Assembly (NCBI RefSeq): GCF_021611515.1 | Contig: NZ_CP090960.1 | Span: 3,268,001-3,332,000 of the forward strand | Source of the DNA: Mariluticola halotolerans | GTDB taxonomy: Bacteria > Pseudomonadota > Alphaproteobacteria > Rhizobiales > Devosiaceae | DNA length: 64,000 nucleotides | Direction of reading: 5' to 3' | In this document: piece after piece, positions 37,478 to 47,032 of the stretch | How positions within the stretch are numbered: position 1 is the stretch's first letter | How the letters are laid out: every line of letters begins with the position of its first letter | Notes under the pieces: model-generated | What the model saw: the letters and a program-made list of their open reading frames with translations, nothing else | Told to the model about the DNA's origin: nothing | The model's database searches: none | Position numbers and translations under genes: made by a program

Positions 37478-39032
37478 TCCGGTGCTTCGGTTGAAACTTG
37501 AGGGGCTGACAAAGCGGTTTCCCGGGGTTCTGGCCAATGATCAGGTTGGGTTCTCGGTCAAGCCGGGGGAAATTCACGCGCTGCTGGGCGAGAATGGCGC
37601 GGGAAAATCGACGCTGGTCAAGATGATCTACGGGATCATGCAGCCCGATGCCGGGACAATGTGGTGGGATGGTGTGGAGACCACATTCTCCAATCCACGT
37701 GCCGCGCGCCGGGCCGGCATTGGCATGGTGTTTCAGCATTTCTCGCTGTTCGAGGCGATGACGGTGCTGGAGAATATCGCTTTGGGTATGGACGCTGCCA
37801 TTCGCCCCAATGCACTGGAAGCCAAGGTGCGCGAGGTGATGGACAGTTACGGGCTGAAGCTTGACCCGCAACGCATTGTTTCCACCCTCAGTGTTGGCGA
37901 GCGGCAGCGCATCGAGATTGTGCGCGCCCTGTTGCTGAACCCGAAACTTCTGATCATGGATGAGCCGACCTCGGTTTTGACACCGCAGGAAGTGGCACAA
38001 CTCTTTGCAACGCTCCGCCAGCTCGCAAGCGAGGGCTGTTCCATTCTTTATATTTCGCACAAGCTGCATGAAATCAAAGAGCTTTGCGATGTGGCGACGA
38101 TTTTGCGCGGCGGCAAGGTTGTGGGCACTTGCGACCCGAAGGCGGAAACATCGCGCTCGATGGCCGAGATGATGATTGGCGGCGATTTGAAAGATGTCAC
38201 CAAGGCCGCCTCCCGGCAGACCGGGCCGGCGCGGTTGGTGGTGCAGGATTTGAATGTGCCCAAGGGCGGGCATTTCGGCGTGGCGCTGCACGATGTGTCT
38301 TTTGCGGTGGGCGAGGGCGAAATCCTTGGTATTGCCGGGGTTGCGGGCAATGGGCAGAACGAATTGCTGAACGTGTTGTGCGGCGAGGTGTTGAGCGTTG
38401 ACGCGAATGCCCTGCAACTAGGCGGTGCGGCGATTGGGCAGATGGGCCCCACGGAGCGGCGGAAGGCCGGGCTTTGCGCGGTGCCTGAAGAGCGCAATGG
38501 CCATGCGGCGGTGCCCGATTTCTCGCTGAGCGACAACACGATTTTGACAGCACGGGACCGCAAGCATCTGGTCAATGTGGGCATGGTCAATGCGGGCGCG
38601 GCGCGGGATTATGCGGCGCATATCATTGAGGCTTTCGGGGTGAAGGCGACAGGGCCGGGGGCGATGGCGGAATCGCTTTCGGGCGGGAATTTGCAGAAAT
38701 ACATTATGGGGCGCGAAATCCTGCAGGCACCGGACGTGCTTGTGGTGTCGCAGCCGACATGGGGTGTGGATGCGGGGGCCGCAGCGGCGATCCATCAAGC
38801 GCTGGTTGATCTGGCGGCGGCGGGTTCCGCGATTGTGGTGATTTCCCAGGATCTCGATGAATTGCTGGCGCTCAGTGACACGCTTTGCGTGATCAATGAG
38901 GGGCGTTTGTCGCGACCGATGCCGGTGAGCGGTGTGTCGATTGAGGAAATCGGCCTGTTGATGGGCGGCGTACATGGCGATCCGGAAGCGACGGTGGAAA
39001 TGACGGAGGCATTGCATGCTGTACCGGCTTGA
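37467..39032 (+). CDS. Nucleoside/purine ABC importer ATPase (BMP class)
   Basis: 521 aa, two ATP-binding domains as in RbsA/NupO-type importers. Domain 1 is complete: GENGAGKSTL, LSVGERQRIEI, LLIMDEPTSVL. Domain 2 has a non-canonical Walker A (GVAGNGQNEL), normal for this class, and LSGGNLQKYIMGREI. The two permeases and the BMP-type binding protein follow. In this purine cluster the likely cargo is a nucleoside, purine base or urate-related compound. Confidence 0.9.
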   Translation: MADDPVLRLKLEGLTKRFPGVLANDQVGFSVKPGEIHALLGENGAGKSTLVKMIYGIMQPDAGTMWWDGVETTFSNPRAARRAGIGMVFQHFSLFEAMTVLENIALGMDAAIRPNALEAKVREVMDSYGLKLDPQRIVSTLSVGERQRIEIVRALLLNPKLLIMDEPTSVLTPQEVAQLFATLRQLASEGCSILYISHKLHEIKELCDVATILRGGKVVGTCDPKAETSRSMAEMMIGGDLKDVTKAASRQTGPARLVVQDLNVPKGGHFGVALHDVSFAVGEGEILGIAGVAGNGQNELLNVLCGEVLSVDANALQLGGAAIGQMGPTERRKAGLCAVPEERNGHAAVPDFSLSDNTILTARDRKHLVNVGMVNAGAARDYAAHIIEAFGVKATGPGAMAESLSGGNLQKYIMGREILQAPDVLVVSQPTWGVDAGAAAAIHQALVDLAAAGSAIVVISQDLDELLALSDTLCVINEGRLSRPMPVSGVSIEEIGLLMGGVHGDPEATVEMTEALHAVPA

Positions 39033-40098
39033 AAAACGCCAGGTGCCCAGCCGCACCATGCTTTATGTCACCCCGGTGCTGGCGGTGCTGGTGACCATGG
39101 TGCTCGGCGCGATTATTTTCTCGGCTATCGGGTTTGATGGCCCGGCGGCGGTGCGCGAAATCTTTTTCACGCCCCTGACCAATCATTACAAATGGCAGGA
39201 CCTGACGGTGAAGGCAGCGCCGCTGATCATTATCGGGGTGGGGCTGTCGATCGGCTATCGCGCCAATGTGTGGAATATCGGGGCCGAGGGGCAATATGTG
39301 ATCGGCGGGCTGGCCGCGACCGGTGTGGCGCTGGCGACCCATGATATGTCCGGCTGGTGGATTTTGCCGCTGATGGCGCTGGCGGGTGCGGCGGGCGGCA
39401 TGGCCTATGCGTCGATCCCGGCCTATTTGCGCACCAAGTTCAGCGTCAACGAAATTCTGACCACGCTTATGCTGACCTATGTGTCGGTGCAGGTGCTCAA
39501 TTATCTGATCTTCGGGCCGTGGAAGAGCCCGACGAGCTTTGGCCAGCCGCAAACGGTGTTGTTCAATGCGGACCAGACGCTGCCCTATATCATTCCCGGC
39601 ACGATTGTGCAGATGGGCGCGCCGATTGCGATTATCGTGGCGCTGATTGCCTGGCTGGCGATGGGCCGTTCCCTGTTCGGATTTCAGATCCGCACGGTTG
39701 GGTCTGCGCCCCATGCGGCGCGTTATGCCGGGTTTTCCGCCAAGCAGACCGTATGGCTGGCGCTTTTGATCAGCGGCGGGCTGGCCGGATTTGCCGGCAT
39801 GCTGGAAGTGGCCGGGCCGTTCGGGCGCATGGTGCCGCAATTTCCCACCAATTACGGATTTACCGCGATCATTGTTGCGTTTCTGGGGCGGTTGAACCCG
39901 ATTGGCGTGGTGCTGGCGGGTATTGTGCTGGCCATCACCTTTGTTGGTGGCGAGGTGGCGCAGACCACCATTGGCCTGCCCAATGCCGCTGTTGGTATTT
40001 TTCAGGCGATGATGCTGTTTTTGCTGCTGGCCGGTGACATTCTGGTGCGCTACCGGCTGAAGCGGGTCATCACCAAACCAGCGACAGGTGCCGCATGA
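39016..40098 (+). CDS. ABC importer permease 1 (BMP class)
   Basis: 360 aa, multi-spanning BPD_transp_2 permease (NupP-like): YRANVWNIGAEGQYVIGGLAATG, FSVNEILTTLMLTYV, RYAGFSAKQTVWLALLISGGLAGFAGMLE. Overlaps the ATPase gene by 17 bases and the second permease by 4 bases. Inner membrane. Confidence 0.9.
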   Translation: MLYRLEKRQVPSRTMLYVTPVLAVLVTMVLGAIIFSAIGFDGPAAVREIFFTPLTNHYKWQDLTVKAAPLIIIGVGLSIGYRANVWNIGAEGQYVIGGLAATGVALATHDMSGWWILPLMALAGAAGGMAYASIPAYLRTKFSVNEILTTLMLTYVSVQVLNYLIFGPWKSPTSFGQPQTVLFNADQTLPYIIPGTIVQMGAPIAIIVALIAWLAMGRSLFGFQIRTVGSAPHAARYAGFSAKQTVWLALLISGGLAGFAGMLEVAGPFGRMVPQFPTNYGFTAIIVAFLGRLNPIGVVLAGIVLAITFVGGEVAQTTIGLPNAAVGIFQAMMLFLLLAGDILVRYRLKRVITKPATGAA

Positions 40099-41024
40099 GC
40101 GTTGAATTGATGATTGCGATTTTCATCACGCTGGTGGGCGCATCGACGCCAATCCTTTTAGCGGCGCTGGGTGAGCTGGTGGTGGAGAAAAGCGGTGTTT
40201 TGAACCTCGGTGTCGAGGGGATGATGCTGACCGGCGCGGTGGTGGGCTTTGCCGTCACCTATAATACGGGCAGTCCGTGGCTGGGGATTTTGGCGGCCGG
40301 GTTTGCGGGTGCTGCCGCATCGCTGATTTTCGGATTTTTGACGCTTTCGCTGTCGTCCAACCAGGTGGCAACCGGGCTGGCGCTGACGATCTTCGGCACT
40401 GGGTTTTCCGCCCTGTTCGGCCAGCCCTATACCGGCAAGCCGCTGCAATTGTTCAAGTCGATTTTTCCCGTCGAACTGGCGACGCATCCGTTTCTCAAGG
40501 TGATTTTCGGCTATTCGCCGCTGGTCTATTTCTCGCTGTTCATGGTGTTTGCGGTGTGGTGGTTTTTGCAAAAAACCCGGGCCGGCCTGATTTTGCGCGC
40601 GGTGGGGGAGAGTGATCTTTCGGCCCATTCCATCGGCTATTCGGTGATCGGCGTGCGCTATGCGGCGGTGGCCTTTGGCGGCGCGATGGCGGGGATTGGC
40701 GGGGTGTGTTTTCCGCTGCTTTTGACACCGCAATGGGTGGAGCGGCTGACCTCCGGGCGGGGCTGGATTGCGCTGGCGCTGGTGGTGTTTGCCGCCTGGC
40801 GGCCCTTCCGCCTGCTGGCAGGGGCGTATCTCTTCGGCCTGATCGCCACGATGGAGCTTTACGCCAAGGCGGCGGGCGGCCCGTTCCGCATTATTCCTTC
40901 CGAGGTTTGGGCCAGTTTGCCCTATCTCGCCACTATTCTAGTGCTTGTCCTTATCTCGCTGCGGCGAGACGGCAGCGCCAGTGCTCCGGCCTGCCTCGGC
41001 AGACCCTTCGTTCCAAGCAACTAA
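40095..41024 (+). CDS. ABC importer permease 2 (BMP class)
   Basis: 309 aa, second BPD_transp_2 permease (NupQ-like): VEKSGVLNLGVEGMMLTGAVVGF, LSSNQVATGLALTIFGTG, GYSVIGVRYAAVAFGGAMAGIGG. Forms a heterodimer with permease 1. The ATGA overlap indicates translational coupling; the binding-protein gene begins 22 bases after the stop. Confidence 0.9.
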   Translation: MSVELMIAIFITLVGASTPILLAALGELVVEKSGVLNLGVEGMMLTGAVVGFAVTYNTGSPWLGILAAGFAGAAASLIFGFLTLSLSSNQVATGLALTIFGTGFSALFGQPYTGKPLQLFKSIFPVELATHPFLKVIFGYSPLVYFSLFMVFAVWWFLQKTRAGLILRAVGESDLSAHSIGYSVIGVRYAAVAFGGAMAGIGGVCFPLLLTPQWVERLTSGRGWIALALVVFAAWRPFRLLAGAYLFGLIATMELYAKAAGGPFRIIPSEVWASLPYLATILVLVLISLRRDGSASAPACLGRPFVPSN

Positions 41025-41046
41025 AGCGTCAGACAGGAGAAACCCA

Positions 41047-42132
41047 ATGACCAAATTTACACGCCGCACCATGCTCAAGATTGGTGGTGCCGCCGCGACA
41101 CTGCCGTTGATCGGCAGCCGGGCCTTTGCCCAGAAAGACAAGGTGCGGGCCGCCTTCGTGCTGATCGGCACACCGGACGACAATGGCTGGAATTTCGGCC
41201 ATGATCAGGGCCGTCTTGCCATGATCGAGGCCATCGGTGCCGACAAGGTGGAAACCACTGTCGTGACCAATGTGGCCGAAGGGCCGGACAGCGAGCGGGT
41301 GTTCCGCGAACTGGCACAGCAGGGCCATGACATCATTTACGCAACCAGCTTTGGTTTCGGCGATTATGCGCACAAGGTTGCCAAGCAGTTCCCCGAAGTG
41401 AAATTCGAATGGGCGACCGGCAATTCCACCGCGCCGAACCTGTCGCTTTACAACGCCAAATTCCACGAAGGTCGCGCCGTGATCGGTACGGTTGCCGGCA
41501 TGATGACCAAGACCAATATCGGCGCTTATATCGGCTCGTTCCCGATCCCTGAAGTGCGCATGGGCATCAACGCGTTCCAGATTGCTGCGCGCAAGGTGAA
41601 CCCCGATTTCGTGACCAAGGTGGTTTATGTCGACAGCTGGTTTGACCCCGCCAAGGAAGCCGATGCGGCTCGTGCGCTGATCGATCAGGGTGTGGACGTG
41701 ATCACCCAGCACACCGATGGCCCGGCAGCACTGCAGGTGGCTGAAGAACGCGGCATTGTTGGCGGCTTCGGCCAGGGTGCCGACATGAGCGCCTTTGCCC
41801 CGAATGCACACCTGACCGCGATCATCGACAATTGGGCACCCCATTACACCAAGTCGGTTCAATCAGTGCTTGATGGCACCTGGGCTGAAAGCAGCGTGTG
41901 GGATGGCATTGCATCGGGCGAAGTGATGATTGGCGACTATAATGCCAAGGTGCCTGCCGATGTTGTGGCTGCCGCTGATGCGGTGAAGAACGCCATTGCG
42001 GACGGTTCACTGCATCCGTTTGCCGGGCCGATCTCTGACAATCAGGGCACTGTGCGGGTTGAAGAAGGCGACATCATTGATGATGGCGAATTCTGGGGCG
42101 TCGACTGGTATGCCGAGGGTGTTGAAGCCTAG
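41047..42132 (+). CDS. BMP-family substrate-binding protein
   Basis: 361 aa periplasmic binding protein of the basic membrane protein/Med family, which binds nucleosides. N-terminus MTKFTRRTMLKIGGAAATLPLIGSRAFA carries a twin-arginine-like signal. Mature part: VLIGTPDDNGWNFGHDQG, GHDIIYATSFGFGDY, DVITQHTDGPAALQVAEERG. AGGAGA precedes the ATG. A terminator-like hairpin follows at 42157. Confidence 0.92.
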   Translation: MTKFTRRTMLKIGGAAATLPLIGSRAFAQKDKVRAAFVLIGTPDDNGWNFGHDQGRLAMIEAIGADKVETTVVTNVAEGPDSERVFRELAQQGHDIIYATSFGFGDYAHKVAKQFPEVKFEWATGNSTAPNLSLYNAKFHEGRAVIGTVAGMMTKTNIGAYIGSFPIPEVRMGINAFQIAARKVNPDFVTKVVYVDSWFDPAKEADAARALIDQGVDVITQHTDGPAALQVAEERGIVGGFGQGADMSAFAPNAHLTAIIDNWAPHYTKSVQSVLDGTWAESSVWDGIASGEVMIGDYNAKVPADVVAAADAVKNAIADGSLHPFAGPISDNQGTVRVEEGDIIDDGEFWGVDWYAEGVEA

Positions 42133-42156
42133 GGCTGACACTGCCAAAAACTTTTG

Positions 42157-42190
42157 CGAAAGGCGGGTTTTGCCTGCCTTTCGTTTCTTT
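42157..42190 (+). terminator. Terminator or attenuator after the binding-protein gene
   Basis: CGAAAGGCGGG, loop TTTTG, CCTGCCTTTCG followed by TTTCTTT. It could reduce readthrough into puuD and allow higher expression of the transporter than of the enzymes. Confidence 0.6.
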
Positions 42191-42219
42191 ACGGGCCCTG
42201 CGGCCGAGGTGTTGCCGAG

Positions 42220-43461
42220 ATGACTGATTTTGCGATTTTCTGGGAGTGGGTGCAATTTGGCGTGCGCTGGTTGCATGTCATCACAGCGATCGCCTGGATC
42301 GGGTCTTCGTTTTATTTTATCGCGCTGGATCTTGGCTTGCGCAAAACCCCAAGCCTGCCCGCACTGGCCCATGGCGAAGAGTGGCAGGTGCATGGGGGCG
42401 GGTTTTACCACATCAACAAGTATCTGGTGGCACCGGCCACCTTGCCTGAGCACCTGACCTGGTTCAAATGGGAGGCCTATGCCACCTGGCTATCGGGCTT
42501 TGCGATGCTGGCGGTGCTCTATTATGTGGGCGCGGACCTTTATCTGATCGACCGCAATGTGCTGGATGTGCCGGCCTGGGGCGGCATCCTGATTTCGCTG
42601 GCCTCGCTTGGTGTGGGCTGGCTGATCTATGACCTTTTATGCAAATCGCCGATTGGCAAAAGCCAGAACGGCTTGATGATCCTGCTGTTTTTCGTGCTGG
42701 TGGCGATGGCCTGGGGCTATACGCAATTGTTCACCGGGCGGGCGGCGCTGCTGCATCTGGGCGCGTTTACCGCGACCATCATGAGCGCCAATGTGTTTCT
42801 GATCATTATTCCGAACCAGAAGATTGTGGTGGCGGATTTGAAGGCGGGGCGGGTGCCGGCGGCGCATTTGGGCGCGCAGGCAAAGCAGCGTTCGCTGCAC
42901 AATAATTACCTCACCCTGCCGGTGATCTTTTTGATGCTGAGCAATCACTATCCGCTGGCTTTTGCCACCGAATATAACTGGGTGATTGCGGCGCTGATCT
43001 TTTTGATTGGCGTGCTCATCCGGCATTTCTTCAATACTATCCATGCGCAAAAGGGCAATCCGCACTGGACATGGGGGCTGGCGGCAATCCTGTTCATCTG
43101 CATCATGTGGCTCTCGACCAATCCGAAAATGCCCGGTGTTGATGCGGGGGAACTGGCCTCACGGGAGGCAGCGCCGTTTATGGCCAGTGTGCATTTTGAG
43201 ACGGTGCGCGACACGGTGATGGGGCGTTGTTCGATGTGCCACACGGCGGAACCTTTTTATGACGGGGTGCATGAGGCGCCCAAAAATGTGGTGCTGGATA
43301 CCGATCTGGCCATTGCCACCCATGCGCGCGAGATTGCGATCCAGGCCGGGTTTTCAACGGCGATGCCGCCGGGCAATGTCAGCTATATGGAGCCTGAGGA
43401 ACGGGCGCTGATTGTGACCTGGTATCGCGAAAGCCTTGCGGCTTCAGGCAGGTTGATGTGA
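42220..43461 (+). CDS. puuD: Membrane urate hydroxylase with cytochrome c domain
   Basis: 413 aa. Oxidises urate to 5-hydroxyisourate at the membrane, replacing soluble uricase. The N-terminal part has eight or so membrane helices (WLHVITAIAWIGSSFYFIALD; YATWLSGFAMLAVLYYV; others). The C-terminal tail after about residue 320 is a cytochrome c domain with CSMCH heme motif and distal Met in TAMPPGNVSYM. Start at ATG 42220 by family alignment. Its stop overlaps the guaD GTG start. Confidence 0.93.
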   Translation: MTDFAIFWEWVQFGVRWLHVITAIAWIGSSFYFIALDLGLRKTPSLPALAHGEEWQVHGGGFYHINKYLVAPATLPEHLTWFKWEAYATWLSGFAMLAVLYYVGADLYLIDRNVLDVPAWGGILISLASLGVGWLIYDLLCKSPIGKSQNGLMILLFFVLVAMAWGYTQLFTGRAALLHLGAFTATIMSANVFLIIIPNQKIVVADLKAGRVPAAHLGAQAKQRSLHNNYLTLPVIFLMLSNHYPLAFATEYNWVIAALIFLIGVLIRHFFNTIHAQKGNPHWTWGLAAILFICIMWLSTNPKMPGVDAGELASREAAPFMASVHFETVRDTVMGRCSMCHTAEPFYDGVHEAPKNVVLDTDLAIATHAREIAIQAGFSTAMPPGNVSYMEPEERALIVTWYRESLAASGRLM

Positions 43462-44759
43462 CCGCCAAAATGCTGCGCGGGCGGGTGCTGAGCTTTGTGC
43501 GTGCGCCGCTCGGCCCCGATGACAGCGATAGCTATCGCTATTTCGAGGACGGGTTTGTGGCGATTGATGGCGGCAAGATTATTGCCGTTGGCGATGTCGC
43601 GGCGCTGCCCGGCCCCTTTGATGGCGAGGTGATTGATCATCGCCCGCATCTGATCCTGCCGGGGCTGATTGATCCGCATATTCATTTCGTGCAGATGCAG
43701 GTTGTCGGTTCCTATGCCGCCAATCTGCTGGAATGGTTGAATAATTACACCTTTATCGAAGAGCAGCGTTTTGCCGATCCCGCGCATGGGGCGCGGATTG
43801 CGGGGCTGTTTTTTGACGAATTGATCCGCAATGGCACCACCACCGCTGCCGCCTATTGCTCGGTGCATGCCGCTTCTGCCGAGGCGTTTTTTGCTGAGGC
43901 GGAAAAGCGCAATATGCTGATGATCGGCGGCAAATGCCTGATGGACCGCAATTGCCCCGAGGCGCTGCAGGATACGCCCCAGACCGGCTATGACGCGACA
44001 AAGGCGCTGATCGGCAAATGGTATGGAAAGGGGCGGGCGCATTATGCGATCACGCCGCGATTTGCCATTACCTCGACACCGGAACAAATGGAGATGGTCG
44101 CGGCGCTGACAAAAGAGCATCCCGATTGTTACCTCCAGACGCATTTGTCGGAGAACATTGCCGAGATCGAGCTGACGACGTCGCTTTATCCCGATGCGCC
44201 GGATTATGCCGGGGTTTATGAGCATTACGGGCTGATGGGTCCAAAAAGCCTTTATGGCCATTGCCTGCATCTGAGCGACCGGGAAGTGGGGATGATGGCC
44301 GAGACCGGCGCTGTGGCGGTGCCGTGCCCGACATCGAACATGTTTCTGGGCAGCGGGCATTATGACCTTGCGCGCATGCAAGGGGCCGGGCTGCGCACGG
44401 GGGTTGCCACAGATATTGGCGGCGGCACCAGCTATTCGATGCTGGAAACGCTGGATACGTTCTACAAAAGCCAGCAATTATCGGGTAACCGCCTGACCCC
44501 ACTGATGTCGTTTTACATGATGACGCGCGGCAATGCGGAAGCCCTCTCGCTGGAGAGCAAAATCGGCAGCATCGAACCGGACGCGGATGCCGATCTGGTG
44601 GTGCTCAATGCCGCCGCGACACCGGCCATGAGCGTGAAGATGGAACGGGTGGAAACGCTCAGCGAGGAATTGTTCCTGCTGCAAACCCTGGGCGATGACC
44701 GCGCTGTGGTGGAGACTTATGTGGCGGGCGTGGCGATGAAGGCGGGGTTGGCGGGTTAG
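43458..44759 (+). CDS. guaD: Guanine deaminase
   Basis: 433 aa amidohydrolase. Guanine to xanthine, feeding XdhABC. Zinc ligands: PGLIDPHIHFVQMQ, QTHLSENIAE, GHCLHLSDREV, GVATDIGGGTSYSMLET. The start is a GTG overlapping the puuD stop (GTGA); ATG 43470 is an alternative. Last gene of the plus-strand purine operon. Confidence 0.93.
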   Translation: MTAKMLRGRVLSFVRAPLGPDDSDSYRYFEDGFVAIDGGKIIAVGDVAALPGPFDGEVIDHRPHLILPGLIDPHIHFVQMQVVGSYAANLLEWLNNYTFIEEQRFADPAHGARIAGLFFDELIRNGTTTAAAYCSVHAASAEAFFAEAEKRNMLMIGGKCLMDRNCPEALQDTPQTGYDATKALIGKWYGKGRAHYAITPRFAITSTPEQMEMVAALTKEHPDCYLQTHLSENIAEIELTTSLYPDAPDYAGVYEHYGLMGPKSLYGHCLHLSDREVGMMAETGAVAVPCPTSNMFLGSGHYDLARMQGAGLRTGVATDIGGGTSYSMLETLDTFYKSQQLSGNRLTPLMSFYMMTRGNAEALSLESKIGSIEPDADADLVVLNAAATPAMSVKMERVETLSEELFLLQTLGDDRAVVETYVAGVAMKAGLAG

Positions 44760-44775
44760 CGGCTAAATCTGTGGT

Positions 44776-44973
44776 CGTCATTGCGAGGAACGGAGTGACG
44801 AAGCAATCCAGAGGGGCATGATGAGGGCGGTGCTTGGCGCTCTGGATTGCCGCGGGGCTTTGCCCCTCGCAATGACGGGGATAGTTTTGTGTATCCGCTC
44901 GGGTTTTTTTGATGGTGCGCGAATTCCGCTGCGTCATTGCGAGGAGCGTAGCGACGAAGCAATCCAGAGCGGC
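44776..44973. repeat. Intergenic repeats, type C (full and half copy)
   Basis: A full inverted copy at 44776-44877 (CGTCATTGCGAGGAACGGAG ... CTCGCAATGACG, with CAATCCAGAG/CTCTGGATTG inside) and a single arm at 44932-44973 (CGTCATTGCGAGGAGCGTAG). Non-coding. Confidence 0.88.
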
Positions 44974-45038
44974 TTTGCCCGGGGACTGCATTTGGCCATT
45001 ATGATAGCCTTGTTGTGTTTGGTGAATGGCGGAAGGCC

Positions 45039-45332
45039 ATGGAAAAGAACCCTTGCGTTTACATGATGGCGAACCGCCGGAATGGTGCGATCTATACCGG
45101 GGTGACGTCTAATCTGCCGAAGCGGGTATATGAACATCGCAATGGTTTGGGCGTGGGCGGTTTTAGCGACAGATATGGCTGCAAGCTGCTTGTCTGGTAT
45201 GAAATGCATGCCGGAATGGAAGCGGCGATCCTGCGCGAAAAGCAGATCAAGGCGGGGTCTCGTCGCCGGAAACTGCAACTGATCGAGGCGGCAAATCCGC
45301 TATGGGTGGATCTTTATGACGGGTTGTTCTGA
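45039..45332 (+). CDS. Small GIY-YIG domain protein
   Basis: 97 aa, a single GIY-YIG nuclease-type domain (UPF0213-like): CVYMMANRRNGAIYTGVT gives the YIG-like part; KRVYEHRNG carries the Arg region; AILREKQIKAGSRRRKLQLIEAANPLWVDLY carries the Glu. GGAAGG lies 6 bases before ATG 45039. It stands alone between type C repeats. Members of this group are widespread and mostly uncharacterised. Confidence 0.85.
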   Translation: MEKNPCVYMMANRRNGAIYTGVTSNLPKRVYEHRNGLGVGGFSDRYGCKLLVWYEMHAGMEAAILREKQIKAGSRRRKLQLIEAANPLWVDLYDGLF

Positions 45333-45383
45333 ATGGGTGCGCTGCCAGTGTGTGGGGTGAGTAGGTGAGCGTGGTGTTTGAGA

Positions 45384-45579
45384 CTCTGGATTGCCGCGGG
45401 GCTTTGCCCCTCGCAATGACGGGGGATGGAGTGGTGGGCAGGGCCGGGGTGTCTTGTTTGCTGTGATATCTCGGTCGTCATTGCGAGGAGCGCAGCGACG
45501 AAGCAATCCAGAGCGGCGTGGTGAGGACGGTGTTTGGCGCTCTGGATTGCCGCGGGGGCTTTGCCCCCTCGCAATGACG
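45384..45579. repeat. Intergenic repeats, type C (half and full copy)
   Basis: Half copy 45384-45421 (CTCTGGATTGCCGCGGGGCT ... CAATGACG) and full inverted copy 45476-45579 (CGTCATTGCGAGGAGCGCAG ... CTCGCAATGACG). With the copies at 44776 they flank the GIY-YIG gene on both sides. Confidence 0.88.
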
Positions 45580-45607
45580 CGGAGGGGCAGTGAGTCTTAG
45601 TGACGGT

Positions 45608-47017
45608 TCACTCAATCCGGCCGTAAAGGCTTTCGGCGCGTTCGTGGTCGTTGAGGCGGAAGCGGTGGTTGGCGGGGGGATGGGCCCTCTGGTCGCATTC
45701 CATGCGCGGGCAGATGCGGCAACCCACCCCGATGGGGACAATCTGGGTGGTGTTGGTCAGGTCAATGCCGTCAGCATAGATCAGCTTTTTGGCGTGCGCG
45801 ATGTTGCAGCCGAGGCCGATGGAGAAATGCCGGCGCTGGGCATTGTGGCGATAGCCGCCTTTTTCAAAACTGCGGGCAATGCAGAAATAGGTCTCGCCAT
45901 CCGGCATCTGGCTCAACTGGATATTGGTGCGGCCCGGCTGCAGGAAGGCGGAATAGACATTCCAGCGCGGGCAGGCGCCCGAATGGCGCGGGATGTGAAT
46001 GCCCGAGAGCGAAAAGCGCTTGGAAATATTGCCCGCAATATCCGTGCGTATCAGATGCAGTGGAATGCCCGATGCGCCGGGGCGCTGCAGCGTGGTCATG
46101 CGGTGGCAGACCTGCTCGAAACTGGTCGAAAAACGCCGGGCGATGCGATCCACGTCATAGCGGTAATCCTGGCAGGCCTTCAAAAATGGCTGATAGGGCA
46201 TGAGCAGGGCGGCGGCGAAATAGGCGGCGAGCACGTTGCGGGCCAGCGCCGGTGCATCCATTTCGGGCAGGGTGCTGTCATCAATGATCCTGTTGATTTC
46301 GGTGTCGGCGGCGAGAAGGCCGGTATGATGGGCGATGGTGAAGGCCGCTGTTTCGGGGGGCAGGATGTCGGCGACCTCGAGTGCCCGCCCGTCGGCGCTG
46401 ACCCGGCGGGCCAGGCCATGGGGCAGGGAGGCCAGCCGCCAGTCGGTGCCGAAGACGTTGATCAGATAAGTGCGCAGGCCCTGCTCGAAATTATCCGAGG
46501 CATTGTCGATATCGCGGCGCACCCGTTCGGCCGCGGCCTCAAGGGTGGGGAAGTGATTGGCGTTTTCCTGCAGAAAATCGGAAATAGCGTCGGTCGCCCG
46601 GTGATAGGGGCCATCTTCGGCGTCTGCAGTGGCCGGGGCGCTGCCGCCGGTGGCCAGATCGCGATATTTGTCGAACAGGCGCAAGACGGCGCGGCCGGCC
46701 ACAGGGTTGGAAAAGGCCAGATCGCGGATTTCCTGATTGGTCAGGTCTGAATCGGCGAACAGGTCATCACCGAAAATTTCCATCAGATCACCGACAAGCT
46801 GCGAATCGTCGCTTTCGGCCAGTTCGCCCGGTTCGATGCCGAAATAGCCGGCGAATTTGAACAGCAGCGGTACGGTGATGTTGCGGCGGTTGTGTTCGAT
46901 CAGGTTGAGATAGGAGGCGGAAATGCCAATGGCTTCGGCGAGATCTGCCTGGGCAATATGGCGCTGCCGGCGCAAGCGCCTGATTTTTCCGCCGATTTGC
47001 GGATTGTCTTCTGCCAT
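45608..47017 (-). CDS. Short-chain fatty-acid/acetate regulator (ScfR/RamB/MccR type)
   Basis: 469 aa. N-terminal XRE helix-turn-helix (KIRRLRRQRHIAQADLAEAIGISASYLNLIEHNRR), a central IrrE/ImmA-type region (DUF955; AAYFAAALLMPYQPFLKACQDYRYDVDRIARRF) and a C-terminal DUF2083-like domain with cysteines (CNIAHAKK, GVGCRICPRMECDQRAHPP). Proteins of this type control isocitrate lyase and propionate or acetate use, and this gene diverges from aceA. SD AGGAGGG precedes the start. Confidence 0.88.
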   Translation of the reverse strand: MAEDNPQIGGKIRRLRRQRHIAQADLAEAIGISASYLNLIEHNRRNITVPLLFKFAGYFGIEPGELAESDDSQLVGDLMEIFGDDLFADSDLTNQEIRDLAFSNPVAGRAVLRLFDKYRDLATGGSAPATADAEDGPYHRATDAISDFLQENANHFPTLEAAAERVRRDIDNASDNFEQGLRTYLINVFGTDWRLASLPHGLARRVSADGRALEVADILPPETAAFTIAHHTGLLAADTEINRIIDDSTLPEMDAPALARNVLAAYFAAALLMPYQPFLKACQDYRYDVDRIARRFSTSFEQVCHRMTTLQRPGASGIPLHLIRTDIAGNISKRFSLSGIHIPRHSGACPRWNVYSAFLQPGRTNIQLSQMPDGETYFCIARSFEKGGYRHNAQRRHFSIGLGCNIAHAKKLIYADGIDLTNTTQIVPIGVGCRICPRMECDQRAHPPANHRFRLNDHERAESLYGRIE

Positions 47018-47032
47018 TTTGCCCTCCTGATA

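Noticed and set aside
44776-45579. Repeat arms as a CRISPR array
   Set aside because: Units are inverted pairs of variable spacing with no regular spacers, and no cas gene is present.
45590-46750. Plus-strand open frame of 386 codons
   Set aside because: Antisense to the ScfR-type regulator; Gly/Ala/Val-rich with no domain.
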